From NCBI GenBank assembly GCA_001314655.1, contig LJSF01000022.1, positions 1 through 64,000 on the forward strand: a stretch of 64,000 nt of DNA, read 5' to 3'. Numbering within the stretch: the first letter of the stretch is position 1; each line of letters begins with the position of its first letter. This DNA is from Rhodobacteraceae bacterium HLUCCA08. Its GTDB lineage: Bacteria > Pseudomonadota > Alphaproteobacteria > Rhodobacterales > Rhodobacteraceae. Shown here one piece after another: positions 24,981-34,145 of this stretch. Under the pieces are notes generated by a model, which worked only from the letters and a program-made list of their open reading frames with translations, ran no database searches and was not told the origin of the DNA. Position numbers and translations under genes: made by a program.

Positions 24981-25694
24981 ATGGCGCTCGCGGTCATCAC
25001 CGGTGCCGCCGGCGGGATCGGCGGCGCCATCGCCCGGGCCTTCGGCGCGGCGGGCTATGATCTGGCGCTGCTGGACCGGGCGGCGATCGACCGGCCCGGG
25101 GCGACCTGCATCGCGCTCGACCTGACCGACCCGGCGGCGGTGGCCGGCGCCTTCGAGCGGATCGATGCGGGCCACGACCGGATCGACGCGCTGATCAACG
25201 TCGCCGGCATCAACCACCGCGCCCCGGTCCGCCGGATGGCGGTGGCCGACTGGGACCGGATGATGGACGTCAATGTCGGCCACATGTTCCTGACCGCGAA
25301 ACACGCCCTGCCGCGCATGGGCCCGGGCGGCGCTATCGTCAACATGGGCTCGATCTCGGGCCATGTGGCGACGCCGGATTACCCGGCCTACGTCACCACC
25401 AAGGCGGCGGTGGAAAGTTTTACCTTCGCCCTGGCGCAAGAGGTCGGCGGGCGCGGCATCCGGGTCAATGCCCTGGCCCCGGGCTGGGTCGATGCGGGCT
25501 TCACCGAGGCCGCCCTGGCCGAAGCCGCCGATCCCGGCACGATCCACGCCGCCGCCCGCGCGGCGCATCTGCTGGGCCGCATGGCCGATCCCGACGAGGT
25601 GGCCGATGCCGCGCTCTGGCTGGCCTCGCCCGAGGCATCCTTCGTCACCGGCCAGACGCTGTTCGTCGATGGCGGCCTGATGAGGAAGCACTGA
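24981..25694 (+). CDS. SDR family oxidoreductase (first of a tandem pair)
   Basis: A 237-residue classical short-chain dehydrogenase. It has the NAD(P) motif TGAAGGIGGAIA, NVAGINHR (NAG-type motif), catalytic Ser in GSISGHV and YPAYVTTKAA (YxxxK). It would oxidise or reduce a hydroxyl/keto group of a sugar, cyclitol or P450 product. It starts directly after the permease gene, and its stop overlaps the next SDR by 1 nt. It shares the plan, but only part of the sequence, of that neighbour. Confidence 0.9.
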   Translation: MALAVITGAAGGIGGAIARAFGAAGYDLALLDRAAIDRPGATCIALDLTDPAAVAGAFERIDAGHDRIDALINVAGINHRAPVRRMAVADWDRMMDVNVGHMFLTAKHALPRMGPGGAIVNMGSISGHVATPDYPAYVTTKAAVESFTFALAQEVGGRGIRVNALAPGWVDAGFTEAALAEAADPGTIHAAARAAHLLGRMADPDEVADAALWLASPEASFVTGQTLFVDGGLMRKH

Positions 25695-26395
25695 TGGCCG
25701 CGCTGACCGGACAGATCGCGATCACCGGCGGGGCGGGCGGCATCGGCGCCGCCTGCGCGCGCGCGGTCCGGGCCGCGGGCGGCGTGCCGATCAGCCTGGA
25801 CCTGCAGGCCAACCCCGACTGCGACAGCCACGTCGTCGATGTCTCGGACGACAGCGCCATGGCAAGGGCCCTGGCCCGGATCGGCCCGCTGTCGGGCCTG
25901 GTCTGCATCGCCGGCACCAATGCCCGCGGCCGGGTCGAGGACCTGTCCTGGGACGCCTGGCGCCGGGTCATGGCGGTCAATGTCCGCGGCACCATGCTGG
26001 CGATGAAACATGCCCGGCTGCGCGATGGCGGGGCCATGGTCCTGACCGCGTCGGTCTCGGCCCATATCGGCTGCGACGGCTATACGGCCTATCACACCTC
26101 CAAGGGGGCGGTACTGGGGCTGATGCGGGCGACCAGCGGCGAATTCGCGCCGCGCGGGATCCGCGTGAACGCGGTCAGCCCCGGCTGGGTCGACACGGCC
26201 TTCACCGACCGGGCGCTGGCCGAGCTGCCCGATGGCGCGGCGATCCGCGACAGCGCCGGCGCGGCGCATATCCTCGGGCGCATGGCGCGGCCTGCGGAAA
26301 TCGCGGATGCCATGGTCTTTCTGCTGTCGGACCGGGCCCGGTTCATCACCGGAACCGAACTGGTCGTCGATGGCGGCTTTCTGAGGAAGCGATGA
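25694..26395 (+). CDS. SDR family oxidoreductase (second of a tandem pair)
   Basis: A 233-residue short-chain dehydrogenase with TGGAGGIGAACA at the N-terminus, catalytic SVSAHIGCDGYTAYHTSKGA (Ser, YxxxK) and the FITGTELVVDGGF C-terminal motif. The start codon overlaps the stop of the previous gene (TGATG), and the end overlaps the P450 gene by 4 nt, so the three are translationally coupled. A second dehydrogenation in the same pathway is likely. Confidence 0.9.
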   Translation: MAALTGQIAITGGAGGIGAACARAVRAAGGVPISLDLQANPDCDSHVVDVSDDSAMARALARIGPLSGLVCIAGTNARGRVEDLSWDAWRRVMAVNVRGTMLAMKHARLRDGGAMVLTASVSAHIGCDGYTAYHTSKGAVLGLMRATSGEFAPRGIRVNAVSPGWVDTAFTDRALAELPDGAAIRDSAGAAHILGRMARPAEIADAMVFLLSDRARFITGTELVVDGGFLRKR

Positions 26396-27537
26396 CCGGC
26401 CCGGCCGATACCTTCGCCTTTGCCCGCGCCGCCGGCGGCTATGCGGGCGATGTCGCGGGCGAGGCGATCCCGGTCCTGACCGGATACCGCGCGGTGCGCG
26501 AAGCGGCCGGTGACTGGCAGGCGCTGTCGAATGACGCCCCGGGCCGGATCCAGATCCCGGCCGAGGACGATATCCGCAGCCTGCGCCAGCTTCCGATCGA
26601 AACCGACCCGCCACGGCACTCCGCGCTCAAGGCCCTGGTGCAGGACTGGTTCCGCCGTCCGCGCAGCGATCCGGCGGTGCGGGCGGGGATCGAGGCGGTC
26701 GTCGCCAAGGCGCTCGACGCGCTGCCCGAGGGGGCCGAGGTCGACGCGCTGCAGGCGCTCGCCCTGCCGATCCAGTCGCGCGCGCTGGCGGTGCTGCTGG
26801 GCCTGCCCCTGGCCGAGGCCGAAGGCTGGATCGGCTGGGGCCTGCATGCCTTCAAGACCGCCACCGGCAACGATCCCGCCGCCGCCGACCGCCTGTTGCG
26901 GATGATCGAGGCCCATGCCGACCGCGCCCTGTCCCGGGGCGGCGACGATTTCTTCGGCCACCTGGCGCGCGCCCGGCTGGGGGACCGGCCCCTGAGCCGG
27001 GACGAAATCATCGGGTTCGCCCATGTCACCTTTGCCGGCGGGCGCGATACGCTGATCCTGTGCATCGCCGCGGCGCTGGCCCATTTCGCCCGGGCGCCCG
27101 AAGACCTCGACCGGCTGCGCGACGGGCAGGGCGCCATCCCCCTGGCCGTCGAGGAGATCTTTCGACACACCTCGCCATTGACCCATATCGGCCGGATCTG
27201 CACGCGGCCGGTCTCGCTGGCGGGGCTGGACCGCGGGCCGGGCGACCGGGTCGCCCTGTGCTGGGCCGCCGCCAACCTGGACCCCGAGCGCTTCGACGAC
27301 GCCGCGACCCTGCGCATCGACCGCGCCCCGAATCCGCATGTGGCCTTCGGATCGGGTCCGCATGCCTGCCTTGGCGCCACCCATGCGCGCGAGGTGCTGC
27401 GCGCCCTGGTCGCGGGGCTTGCCACCCGGTTCCGGCGGATCGCGCCGGTCGACATCACCGAGGGAAGTCGCAGCATCGGCGGGCCCGAACTGCGCCACGG
27501 ATTTGACCGCCTTTGCCTGCGTTTCCACAGAAAGTGA
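26392..27537 (+). CDS. cytochrome P450
   Basis: A 381-residue soluble bacterial P450. The heme-ligand loop FGSGPHACLGATHAR places the thiolate at Cys326; the K-helix ExxR is Glu255/Arg258 (EEIFR); the I-helix oxygen-activation motif AGGRDT has Asp219/Thr220. It resembles the CYP101/CYP108-like soluble class that needs a ferredoxin and a reductase; none is adjacent, though a Rieske ferredoxin is encoded in the divergent arm. Sitting amid sugar transport, SDR and glycosidase genes, it may hydroxylate or O-demethylate a glycoside or its aglycone, as known for P450s acting on 6-O-methyl-galactose. Confidence 0.93.
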   Translation: MTGPADTFAFARAAGGYAGDVAGEAIPVLTGYRAVREAAGDWQALSNDAPGRIQIPAEDDIRSLRQLPIETDPPRHSALKALVQDWFRRPRSDPAVRAGIEAVVAKALDALPEGAEVDALQALALPIQSRALAVLLGLPLAEAEGWIGWGLHAFKTATGNDPAAADRLLRMIEAHADRALSRGGDDFFGHLARARLGDRPLSRDEIIGFAHVTFAGGRDTLILCIAAALAHFARAPEDLDRLRDGQGAIPLAVEEIFRHTSPLTHIGRICTRPVSLAGLDRGPGDRVALCWAAANLDPERFDDAATLRIDRAPNPHVAFGSGPHACLGATHAREVLRALVAGLATRFRRIAPVDITEGSRSIGGPELRHGFDRLCLRFHRK

Positions 27538-27543
27538 CCCGCC

Positions 27544-29616
27544 ATGCCCGAGACCTATAGCCGCGACGGTTCCGCCCTGGTCATCCGCTTCAACGGCGAA
27601 ACCATCCGCATCGAACCCTGGGGTCCGGACGCCTTGCGCCTGCGGGCCCGGCCGGGCGGCACGGTGATCGAGCCGCATGTTTCGGCACTGCTCGACGCCG
27701 CGCCCGCCACCGCCGATATCGCCATCGACGGCGCCCATGCCCGGATCACCAACGGCCGCATCCGCGCCGAGGTCCGGCTGGCCCGCCGGCTGGGGGCCGA
27801 TGTCGCGAAAGAACCCGAGATCCGCTATGTCCGCAGCGATACCGGAGCCGAGCTTCTGGCCGAGACGCGCAGCCATTTCGCCGGCCCCTCGCCGCGCAGT
27901 TTCAAGGCGCTGGCCAGCGGGTCGTTCCAGCTCGAGGCGCGGTTCCGGGCCTATCCGGACGAACGGCTGATGGGCCTTGGCCAGCCGCAGCACGGGCTCG
28001 AAGAGCTCAAGGGCACGTCGACCACGCTGGTCCAGCAGAACACCCATGTGGTGATCCCCTTCGTGCTGTCCTCGCGCGGCTACGGGTTCCTGTGGAACAA
28101 CCCGGCCACCGGGCGCGCCGATTTCGCCACCAACGGCACCCGCTGGCTGGCCGATGCGACGCCGGGGCTGGATTACTGGATCTGCGCCGGCGACAGCCCG
28201 GCCGAGATCCTGTCGACCTATGTCGCGGCCACCGGGATGCCCCCGGCCCTGCCCGACTGGGCCACCGGGTTCTGGCAATGCAAATTGCGCTATCGCAGCC
28301 AGGCCGAAATCCTGGACGTGGCCCGCGAATACCGGCGCCGCAACCTGCCGCTGTCCTGCATCGTGATCGATTTCTTCGCCTGGACCCGGCAGGGCGAATG
28401 GCAGTTCGACCCCGCCGACTGGCCCGACCCCGCGGGCCTTGTGCGCGACCTGGCCGAGATGGGGATCAAGACCATCGTGTCGATCTGGCCCACGGTCTCG
28501 GCCAATGCCGAAACCTACACCGAGATGCGCGAAAAGGGCTATCTGCTGCGCACCGAACGGGGCGTGCCGGTGGTGATCCAGTTCCCCGACAAGGACCCCT
28601 ACGGCATCCATTTCCTGACCTATTACGACCCGTTCAACCCCGAGGCGCGCGATTATCACTGGGACCGGGTGCAAAGCGGCTATGTCGACAAGGGGGTCAC
28701 CAATTTCTGGCTCGATGCCTGCGAGCCCGAGATGCGCCCGGCCCATGCCGACCATGTCCGCACCCATCTGGGCAACGGGGCCGAGATGCTGTCGGCCTTT
28801 CCGCTGCTGCATGCCGGCCGCTATGCCGAGGGGCTGAAGGCGGCGGGCGCCGAGGATGCGGTGCTGCTGTGCCGCTCGACCTGGGCCGGGGGGCAGCGGT
28901 TCCCGACGATCCTGTGGTCCGGCGATGTCTGGTCCACCTGGGCGGATTACCGCGCCCAGATCGCCGCCGGGCTGCATGCGGCGATGTCGGGGATCGGCTG
29001 GTGGACCACCGATATCGGCGGCTTCTACGAAGGCCACCGCGACAATCCCGCGTTTCACGACCTGCTGGTCCGCTGGTTCGAATTCGGCGTGTTTTCCCCG
29101 ATCTGCCGGCTGCATGGCGTGCGGGTGCCCAACGGCGTGCCCTATGCCGCCCCCGATGGCGAGGTCGATTACGGCAAGGAGCTGTTCCACGTCTTCACCG
29201 ATACCGGCGGCGACAACGAGGTCTGGTCCTATACCCCGGACTTGCTGGCGATCTTTACCGACCTGCTGGCGCTGCGCGAACGGCTGCGGCCCTATCTGCA
29301 GGCGGCCTTCGCGGCCTACAGCGCCACCGGGGTTCCGCCGATGCGGCCGATGGGCTTTGCCTTTCCCGACCAGCCCGGGCTTGCCGGCCAGGGCGCCTTC
29401 CTGCTGGGCGACGACCTGCTGGTGGCCCCGGTGCTGGAGCCCGGCGCGACGACGCGCGCGGTCGATCTGCCCACGGGCGAGACCTGGGTCGCGGCCTGGA
29501 CCGGGCACAAGCATGACGGCGGCACGCGGCCCGACGTCGCGGCGCCACCGGGGCGGATCCCGGTCTTTTGCCGGGCCGGGTCCTGGGATCGGTTGCGGCC
29601 GGTCTTTCACCCCTGA
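27544..29616 (+). CDS. GH31 family alpha-glycosidase (alpha-glucosidase/xylosidase type)
   Basis: A 690-residue cytoplasmic glycosidase. After an N-terminal beta-sandwich come the (beta/alpha)8 barrel motifs: CIVIDFFAWTRQGEW, nucleophile Asp391 in WLDACEPE and acid/base Asp461 in WSGDVWSTW, then GIGWWTTDIGGF. No signal peptide is visible. It is the last gene of the rightward arm, 6 nt after the P450 gene, and 10 nt from the convergent Gfo/Idh/MocA gene. With the GH13 enzyme it would give the locus two alpha-glycoside-cleaving activities. The exact sugar is not readable. Confidence 0.92.
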   Translation: MPETYSRDGSALVIRFNGETIRIEPWGPDALRLRARPGGTVIEPHVSALLDAAPATADIAIDGAHARITNGRIRAEVRLARRLGADVAKEPEIRYVRSDTGAELLAETRSHFAGPSPRSFKALASGSFQLEARFRAYPDERLMGLGQPQHGLEELKGTSTTLVQQNTHVVIPFVLSSRGYGFLWNNPATGRADFATNGTRWLADATPGLDYWICAGDSPAEILSTYVAATGMPPALPDWATGFWQCKLRYRSQAEILDVAREYRRRNLPLSCIVIDFFAWTRQGEWQFDPADWPDPAGLVRDLAEMGIKTIVSIWPTVSANAETYTEMREKGYLLRTERGVPVVIQFPDKDPYGIHFLTYYDPFNPEARDYHWDRVQSGYVDKGVTNFWLDACEPEMRPAHADHVRTHLGNGAEMLSAFPLLHAGRYAEGLKAAGAEDAVLLCRSTWAGGQRFPTILWSGDVWSTWADYRAQIAAGLHAAMSGIGWWTTDIGGFYEGHRDNPAFHDLLVRWFEFGVFSPICRLHGVRVPNGVPYAAPDGEVDYGKELFHVFTDTGGDNEVWSYTPDLLAIFTDLLALRERLRPYLQAAFAAYSATGVPPMRPMGFAFPDQPGLAGQGAFLLGDDLLVAPVLEPGATTRAVDLPTGETWVAAWTGHKHDGGTRPDVAAPPGRIPVFCRAGSWDRLRPVFHP

Positions 29617-29626
29617 TCGGGGCGCC

Positions 29627-30634
29627 TCAGTAGTCCGGCGCCACCGCGCAGCCCTCGCGGGCCGACCTCGCACAGGCCAGCGCGATGGCCAGCGCGGCGC
29701 GGCCATCCTCGGCGGTGCTTGACGGGGCGCGGCCCTGGGTCACCGCGGCGTGGAATTCGTCCAGCGCGTTGAAGAACGACCGGTCGTAGCGTTCCAGAAA
29801 GAAATGCTTGAGCGTTGCGCGCGCCTCGGTCCGGTCGGCGCCCCAGACCACCAGGTCATCGTCGCGCCGGTTGACGCTTTGCACCATGCCGTCATCGCCG
29901 AAGGCCTCCAGCCGCTGGTCGAAACCATAGGCACAGGCGCGGCTGTTGTTGACATGCACCAGCGCGCCCGAGGGCATCTGCAGCGTCGTCATGGTCAGGT
30001 CGAAATCGCCCGCCTGCCCGATCGCCGGATCGAATACGCAGGACCCCGCCGCCATCACCTGACCGGGCCGTTCCCCGGCGATCCAGCACAGCAGGTCGAT
30101 ATCGTGGATCGTGGCGTCGACGAAATAGCCGCCCGAGGCGCGGACATAGTCGATCGGCGGCGGGCTGGGTTCGCGGCTCCAGCTCATCAGCATGGTCAGG
30201 CGGCCGATCCGCCCCTCCCGCACCGCCGCGCGCACCGCGGCATTGCCCGGATCGAAACGGCGGTTGAACCCCAGCATGAAGGGCACCGGATGGGCCTGCA
30301 GCACCGCCATCGCCCGGTCGACCCGCTCTAGCGTCTGGTCCAGCGGCTTTTCGCAATAGATCGGCTTGCCGGCCTTCGCGACCCGCTCGATGTACTCGAC
30401 ATGGGTGTCGGTGGGCGTGGCGATGATCACCGCATCGACGCCCGGATCGGCCAGCACCGCGTCAAGGTCGTCCATCGCCCGCCCGCCATAGCGCGCGGCG
30501 GCGGTTTCGGCCGAGGCCCTGCGCGGGTTGTAGACCACTTCCAGCCGCAGCCCGGGATGGGCGTTGACCTTGGGGCCATAGACATGGGCCATCCGGCCCG
30601 TCCCCATCAGCGCGATGCCCAATGTCGTCGTCAT
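29627..30634 (-). CDS. Gfo/Idh/MocA family dehydrogenase, inositol 2-dehydrogenase-like
   Basis: A 335-residue NAD-dependent enzyme. The Rossmann motif is LMGTGRMAHVYG, the conserved EKP motif is CEKPLD, and the substrate-domain segments GFNRRFDPGNAAV and ASGGYFVDATIHDIDLLCW (catalytic Asp and His of the IDLL-type motif) are IolG-like. It closely resembles the 41859-42863 gene product. The start at 30634 overlaps the preceding GMC gene by 4 nt. Oxidation of a cyclitol or sugar hydroxyl to a ketone is the likely reaction. Confidence 0.9.
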   Translation of the reverse strand: MTTTLGIALMGTGRMAHVYGPKVNAHPGLRLEVVYNPRRASAETAAARYGGRAMDDLDAVLADPGVDAVIIATPTDTHVEYIERVAKAGKPIYCEKPLDQTLERVDRAMAVLQAHPVPFMLGFNRRFDPGNAAVRAAVREGRIGRLTMLMSWSREPSPPPIDYVRASGGYFVDATIHDIDLLCWIAGERPGQVMAAGSCVFDPAIGQAGDFDLTMTTLQMPSGALVHVNNSRACAYGFDQRLEAFGDDGMVQSVNRRDDDLVVWGADRTEARATLKHFFLERYDRSFFNALDEFHAAVTQGRAPSSTAEDGRAALAIALACARSAREGCAVAPDY

Positions 30635-32232
30635 GCCCCTGCCCTCGCATCTTCCAGGATCAAGGCGGCCGCCTTTTCGCCGATCATGATCGCCGCGGCA
30701 TTGGTGTTGCCGGTCACGATCCGCGGCATGATCGAGGCATCGGCGACGCGCAGCCCCGTGATCCCGTGCACGCGCAGCCGCGGATCGACCACCGCGTCGG
30801 CGCCCACGCCCATCCTGCAGGACCCGACGGGGTGCAGCAAGGACAGCCCGTTCCGGCGGCAATAGGCGATCAGGTCGTCGTCGCCCTGCACCTCCGGGCC
30901 GGGGGACAATTCGTAATCGACACAGGCGGCCATCGGCTCTGTCGCCGCGATCTTGCGGCCGAATTTCAACCCGGCCAACGCCGCCTGCCGGTCGGCCTCG
31001 TCGGCGAAGAAATTGAACTGGATTTCCGGGCCGGTGGCCGGGTCCGGGCCGGTGATCCGCACATGGCCGCGCGAATTCGGGCGCATGTGTTCGGCCAGAA
31101 TGGTAAAGCCGGAAAACGGATGCGGCCTGAGCTGTTCGTCGGTGCACCAGGCCATGAAGGTCACCATCATGTCGGGGCGGTCGATATCGGGGCCAGAGCG
31201 GATGAAGGTATTGGAATAATTGCCGTTGTCGGCGAAGGGCCCGGTCCGGAACAGCAGGTAGCGCAGCAAGTGCAGCCCGCCTTTGAGCTTGTTGTTATAC
31301 AGGTCGTTGACCGTGGATCTCACATTCGACCGGTATTCCGCCCCGATCCCGAAATGGTCCTGCAGGTTCTCGCCCACCCCGGGCAGGTCGTGGCGGGTGT
31401 CGATGCCATGGGATTGCAGCAGCGCGCCCGGCCCGATCCCCGACAGCTGCAGGATCTGGGGCGAATTGAAGGCGCCGCCGCACAGGATCACCTCGCGCCG
31501 CGCGGTCGCGCTATGGCGCCCGGCACGGTCGGTCCAGGTGACGCCGGTGGCGCGACGGCCCTCCAGCTCGATCCGCTGGACCGTCGCGTGCAGGCGCAGG
31601 TCGATGTGCCGTTTCGCCGGACCGCGCAGATAGCCCGCGGCGGTGCTCCAGCGGCGGCCGTTCTTCGTCGTGGTCTGGACATAGCCGGTGCCCTCTTGCG
31701 TGGCGCCGTTGAAATCGGGGTTGCGCGGCACGCCCAGCGCTTCGGAGGCGGCATGGAACGCCTCGCCCAGCCGATGCTCGGTGCGGATATCCGACACCGC
31801 GACCGGCCCGCCGGTGCCGTGGAAATCGTCGGCGCCGCGTTCCTGGTCCTCGCAGGACTTGAAATACGGCAGCACCCCGTCCCAGCCCCAGCCGGTGCAG
31901 CCCTCGGCCGCCCAGCCGTCGAAATCCTGCGGCTGGCCGCGCATGTAGATCATGCCGTTGATCGCCCCGGTCCCGCCCAGCACCTTGCCGCGCGGCTGGA
32001 ACAGGCGGCGCCCGTTCAGATGCGGCTCGGGCGCGCTGGTATAGCACCAGTTCACCGACGGGTTGGCATAGAGCATCGAATAGCCCAGCGGGATATGGAT
32101 GAACGGGTTGCGGTCCTTGCCGCCGGCCTCCAGCAGCAGCACCGAATGGCCCGCCCCGGCCAGCCGGCCGGCCACGGCGCAGCCGGCGGACCCGGCGCCG
32201 ATCACGATGAAATCATGGCTGTCAGCGGACAT
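30631..32232 (-). CDS. GMC family oxidoreductase, choline-dehydrogenase-like
   Basis: A 533-residue FAD enzyme with IGAGSAGCAVAGRL at the N-terminus, the GMC signature GKVLGGTGAINGMIYMRG, and C-terminal HPVGSCRMG (catalytic His) and GNTNAAAIM (Asn). It is of the choline dehydrogenase/alcohol dehydrogenase branch, distinct from the gluconate-dehydrogenase-type GMC at 15456-17045. GGGGAGGG precedes the ATG at 32230-32232. It heads a two-gene leftward operon, divergent from the winged-helix/solute-binding-protein regulator at 32391, and is a probable target of it. Confidence 0.9.
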   Translation of the reverse strand: MSADSHDFIVIGAGSAGCAVAGRLAGAGHSVLLLEAGGKDRNPFIHIPLGYSMLYANPSVNWCYTSAPEPHLNGRRLFQPRGKVLGGTGAINGMIYMRGQPQDFDGWAAEGCTGWGWDGVLPYFKSCEDQERGADDFHGTGGPVAVSDIRTEHRLGEAFHAASEALGVPRNPDFNGATQEGTGYVQTTTKNGRRWSTAAGYLRGPAKRHIDLRLHATVQRIELEGRRATGVTWTDRAGRHSATARREVILCGGAFNSPQILQLSGIGPGALLQSHGIDTRHDLPGVGENLQDHFGIGAEYRSNVRSTVNDLYNNKLKGGLHLLRYLLFRTGPFADNGNYSNTFIRSGPDIDRPDMMVTFMAWCTDEQLRPHPFSGFTILAEHMRPNSRGHVRITGPDPATGPEIQFNFFADEADRQAALAGLKFGRKIAATEPMAACVDYELSPGPEVQGDDDLIAYCRRNGLSLLHPVGSCRMGVGADAVVDPRLRVHGITGLRVADASIMPRIVTGNTNAAAIMIGEKAAALILEDARAGA

Positions 32233-32307
32233 GCGGCCCTCCCCGGCGTGGCTCCCTTGGCCGGCCGACCGTGCCACAGCCCCGCGACGGGCCGGAACGT
32301 CGCAAAT

Positions 32308-32320
32308 GTCAGATCTGGAC
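32308..32320 (+). promoter_or_regulatory. TGGAC-motif site 1
   Basis: GTCAGATCTGGAC, with inverted GTC/GAC ends. One of seven related 13-mers found in the intergenic regions of the 30-47 kb cluster. It lies 76 nt upstream of the GMC gene on the minus strand. Confidence 0.45.
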
Positions 32321-32356
32321 AAAACGCCCGTGTCGCGGCGCGCTTGGGTATGGTTC

Positions 32357-32369
32357 GTCAGATATGGAC
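32357..32369 (+). promoter_or_regulatory. TGGAC-motif site 2
   Basis: GTCAGATATGGAC differs from site 1 at one position and lies 49 bp from it. It ends 21 nt before the start codon of the regulator gene, where a repressor could block its own transcript. Confidence 0.45.
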
Positions 32370-32390
32370 ATTTCGGCAGGGGAGGGCCGC

Positions 32391-34094
32391 ATGACCCGGC
32401 AAGAGATGCTGCGCATCCTGAGCTTCATGGAGGATATGCGCGCGATCACCGAAAAACGCACCGCGCTGTCGTCGGTCGATGCGCGCTGGAACATCATTTC
32501 CTACGCCATGCGCCGGCACCTGGAGGGCAAGCTGATCACCATCACCTCGGCCGCCATGGCCGCCGAGGTGCCCTATGGCACCGCGATGCGGCGGCTGAAC
32601 GAATTGCTCGACAGCGAATTCCTGCTGAAACGGCCCCGGTCGAAATCGGGCAAGTCGTTTTCGCTGCACCCGACGCGCAAGCTGATCCGCGAATTCGAAA
32701 GCTTCGCCATGCAGCTAAAGACCATGGTCGGCGGCACCTTCGGCTTCGATACCGGCGACGCGGCGATCGAGGATTTCTATTTCGGCGGCTATTACATGGC
32801 GCCGCGCATCCTGCCCTATCCCAACGCCATGCGCGACGGGGTCGGCTATGACCGCACGATCCGCATCGCCGCCTCGCTCGATCCGACCTTCGACACGATC
32901 CGCAAGCATGCCTCGGACCTGGGCGAATTGCTGGGCACGCGGCTGGAGGTGGTGACCCTGCCGCTCGATGCGCTGCATGCCGAGATCATGGCCAATGCCG
33001 CGAAACCGAACTCGGCCTATGACCTGGTCGCGGTGGATCTGCCCTGGATCGGACAGCTGGCCGAGGCCGGGGTGATCGCGCCGATCGACGATATCCTGGC
33101 CCGCGAACGCTTCAACCCGTCGGATTTCCATGGCACCGCCTATACCGGATCGGCCTGGGCCGGGGCGCAATACGGGCTGCCGATCCAGCCGACATCCGAA
33201 TTGCTGTTCTGCCGGTCCGACCTGTTCGCCGCCGCCGGGCTGCCGTTTCCGAAGACCGCCAAGGACGTGCTGATCGCCGCCAAGGTCCTGCATCGCAGCG
33301 CGCTCAACCTGTCGGGCATCGTGATGAACTACAGGCGCGGAACGCCGGTGGCCCATACCTTTGTCCAGACCCTGGCCAGTTTCGGCCAGCCGGTGATCGC
33401 CCTGACCCCGGTCGGCGACGATTTCGACCTGGAGCGGATCGCCGGCGAGAATTTCCGCCCCTGCCTGACCAGCGACGCGGCTTTCGCCACCGCGGACTAC
33501 CTGCTGGAACTGCAGCGCTATGCCCATCCCGACAGCATGATCTGCGACTGGGACCGGCGGATCGGGATCTTTTCCGGCGGCCAGGCGGCGATGTGCTATG
33601 GCTGGTCGGTCCGGGCCGCGGCCTTCGAACTGGACGACAGCTCTCCGGCGCATCAGAACGTGGCCTTCCTGCCGCATCCGCACGGGCCGGGCGCGCGCAC
33701 GGTCTCGCCGATCGGCGGGTTTTCCCTGGCCATGCCACGGGGGCTGAGCGCGCCGCGACAAAAGGCGGCCTGGAAGGTGATGGAATACCTCACCCGGCCG
33801 GAAATGCTGAAATGGTATGTCCAGCACGGCAACCTGACCAGCCCGCGCTTTTCCACCAGCGCAGACCCGGAAGTGCAGGCGAAAAGCAGCCTGATCGGCC
33901 AGGTCGACGCGATGGAGCGGCGCGGAGAGCTGCAGATCTGGCCGCGCCCGCCGATCCCGGAATTCAGCGATATCCTGGGCGTCCTGGGCGACGAGATCCA
34001 CCGCATGCTGCAACGCGAGATCGGCGTGGCCGAGGCGCTGAGCCGCGCCCAGGACCGGGTCGACGCGCTGATGCGCCACAACGGCCGCTACTGA
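32391..34094 (+). CDS. winged-helix regulator fused to ABC solute-binding-protein fold (copy 1)
   Basis: A 567-residue protein without signal peptide or membrane segment. Residues about 20-115 form a winged helix (TITSAAMAAEVPYGTAMRRL, then a wing RPRSKSGKSFSLHP). From about 150 to the end it has the family-1 (MalE/PotD-like) solute-binding fold: YDLVAVDLPWIGQLAEAGVIAPID, AQYGLPIQPTSELLFCRSDLF, WKVMEYLTRPEMLKWYVQHG. Such a protein would bind DNA and sense a ligand in the cytoplasm. SgrR is a precedent for the plan, with a different binding-protein family. A paralogue is encoded at 39954-41696. GGGGAGGG precedes the ATG chosen; an ATG at 32364 is less likely. It is divergent from the GMC/Gfo genes. 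Confidence 0.85.
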   Translation: MTRQEMLRILSFMEDMRAITEKRTALSSVDARWNIISYAMRRHLEGKLITITSAAMAAEVPYGTAMRRLNELLDSEFLLKRPRSKSGKSFSLHPTRKLIREFESFAMQLKTMVGGTFGFDTGDAAIEDFYFGGYYMAPRILPYPNAMRDGVGYDRTIRIAASLDPTFDTIRKHASDLGELLGTRLEVVTLPLDALHAEIMANAAKPNSAYDLVAVDLPWIGQLAEAGVIAPIDDILARERFNPSDFHGTAYTGSAWAGAQYGLPIQPTSELLFCRSDLFAAAGLPFPKTAKDVLIAAKVLHRSALNLSGIVMNYRRGTPVAHTFVQTLASFGQPVIALTPVGDDFDLERIAGENFRPCLTSDAAFATADYLLELQRYAHPDSMICDWDRRIGIFSGGQAAMCYGWSVRAAAFELDDSSPAHQNVAFLPHPHGPGARTVSPIGGFSLAMPRGLSAPRQKAAWKVMEYLTRPEMLKWYVQHGNLTSPRFSTSADPEVQAKSSLIGQVDAMERRGELQIWPRPPIPEFSDILGVLGDEIHRMLQREIGVAEALSRAQDRVDALMRHNGRY

Positions 34095-34102
34095 AGGCGA
34101 AC

Positions 34103-34126
34103 GGGGCCGCCCGGGCGGACGGCCCC
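34103..34126. terminator. hairpin between convergent genes
   Basis: GGGGCCG (34103-34109) pairs with CGGCCCC (34120-34126), with a self-complementary CCGCCCGGGCGG inside the loop region. It sits in the 51-bp gap between the regulator and the convergent binding-protein gene. There is no U tract, so termination is only suggested. Confidence 0.45.
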
Positions 34127-34145
34127 CTGCCCGATCGGGCCCGGC

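Noticed and set aside
26092-29706. A 1204-codon minus-strand open frame across the P450 and GH31 genes
   Set aside because: It is a shadow of two genes whose catalytic motifs are fully readable on the plus strand; the translation is Gly/Pro/Gln/Arg-rich without domains.
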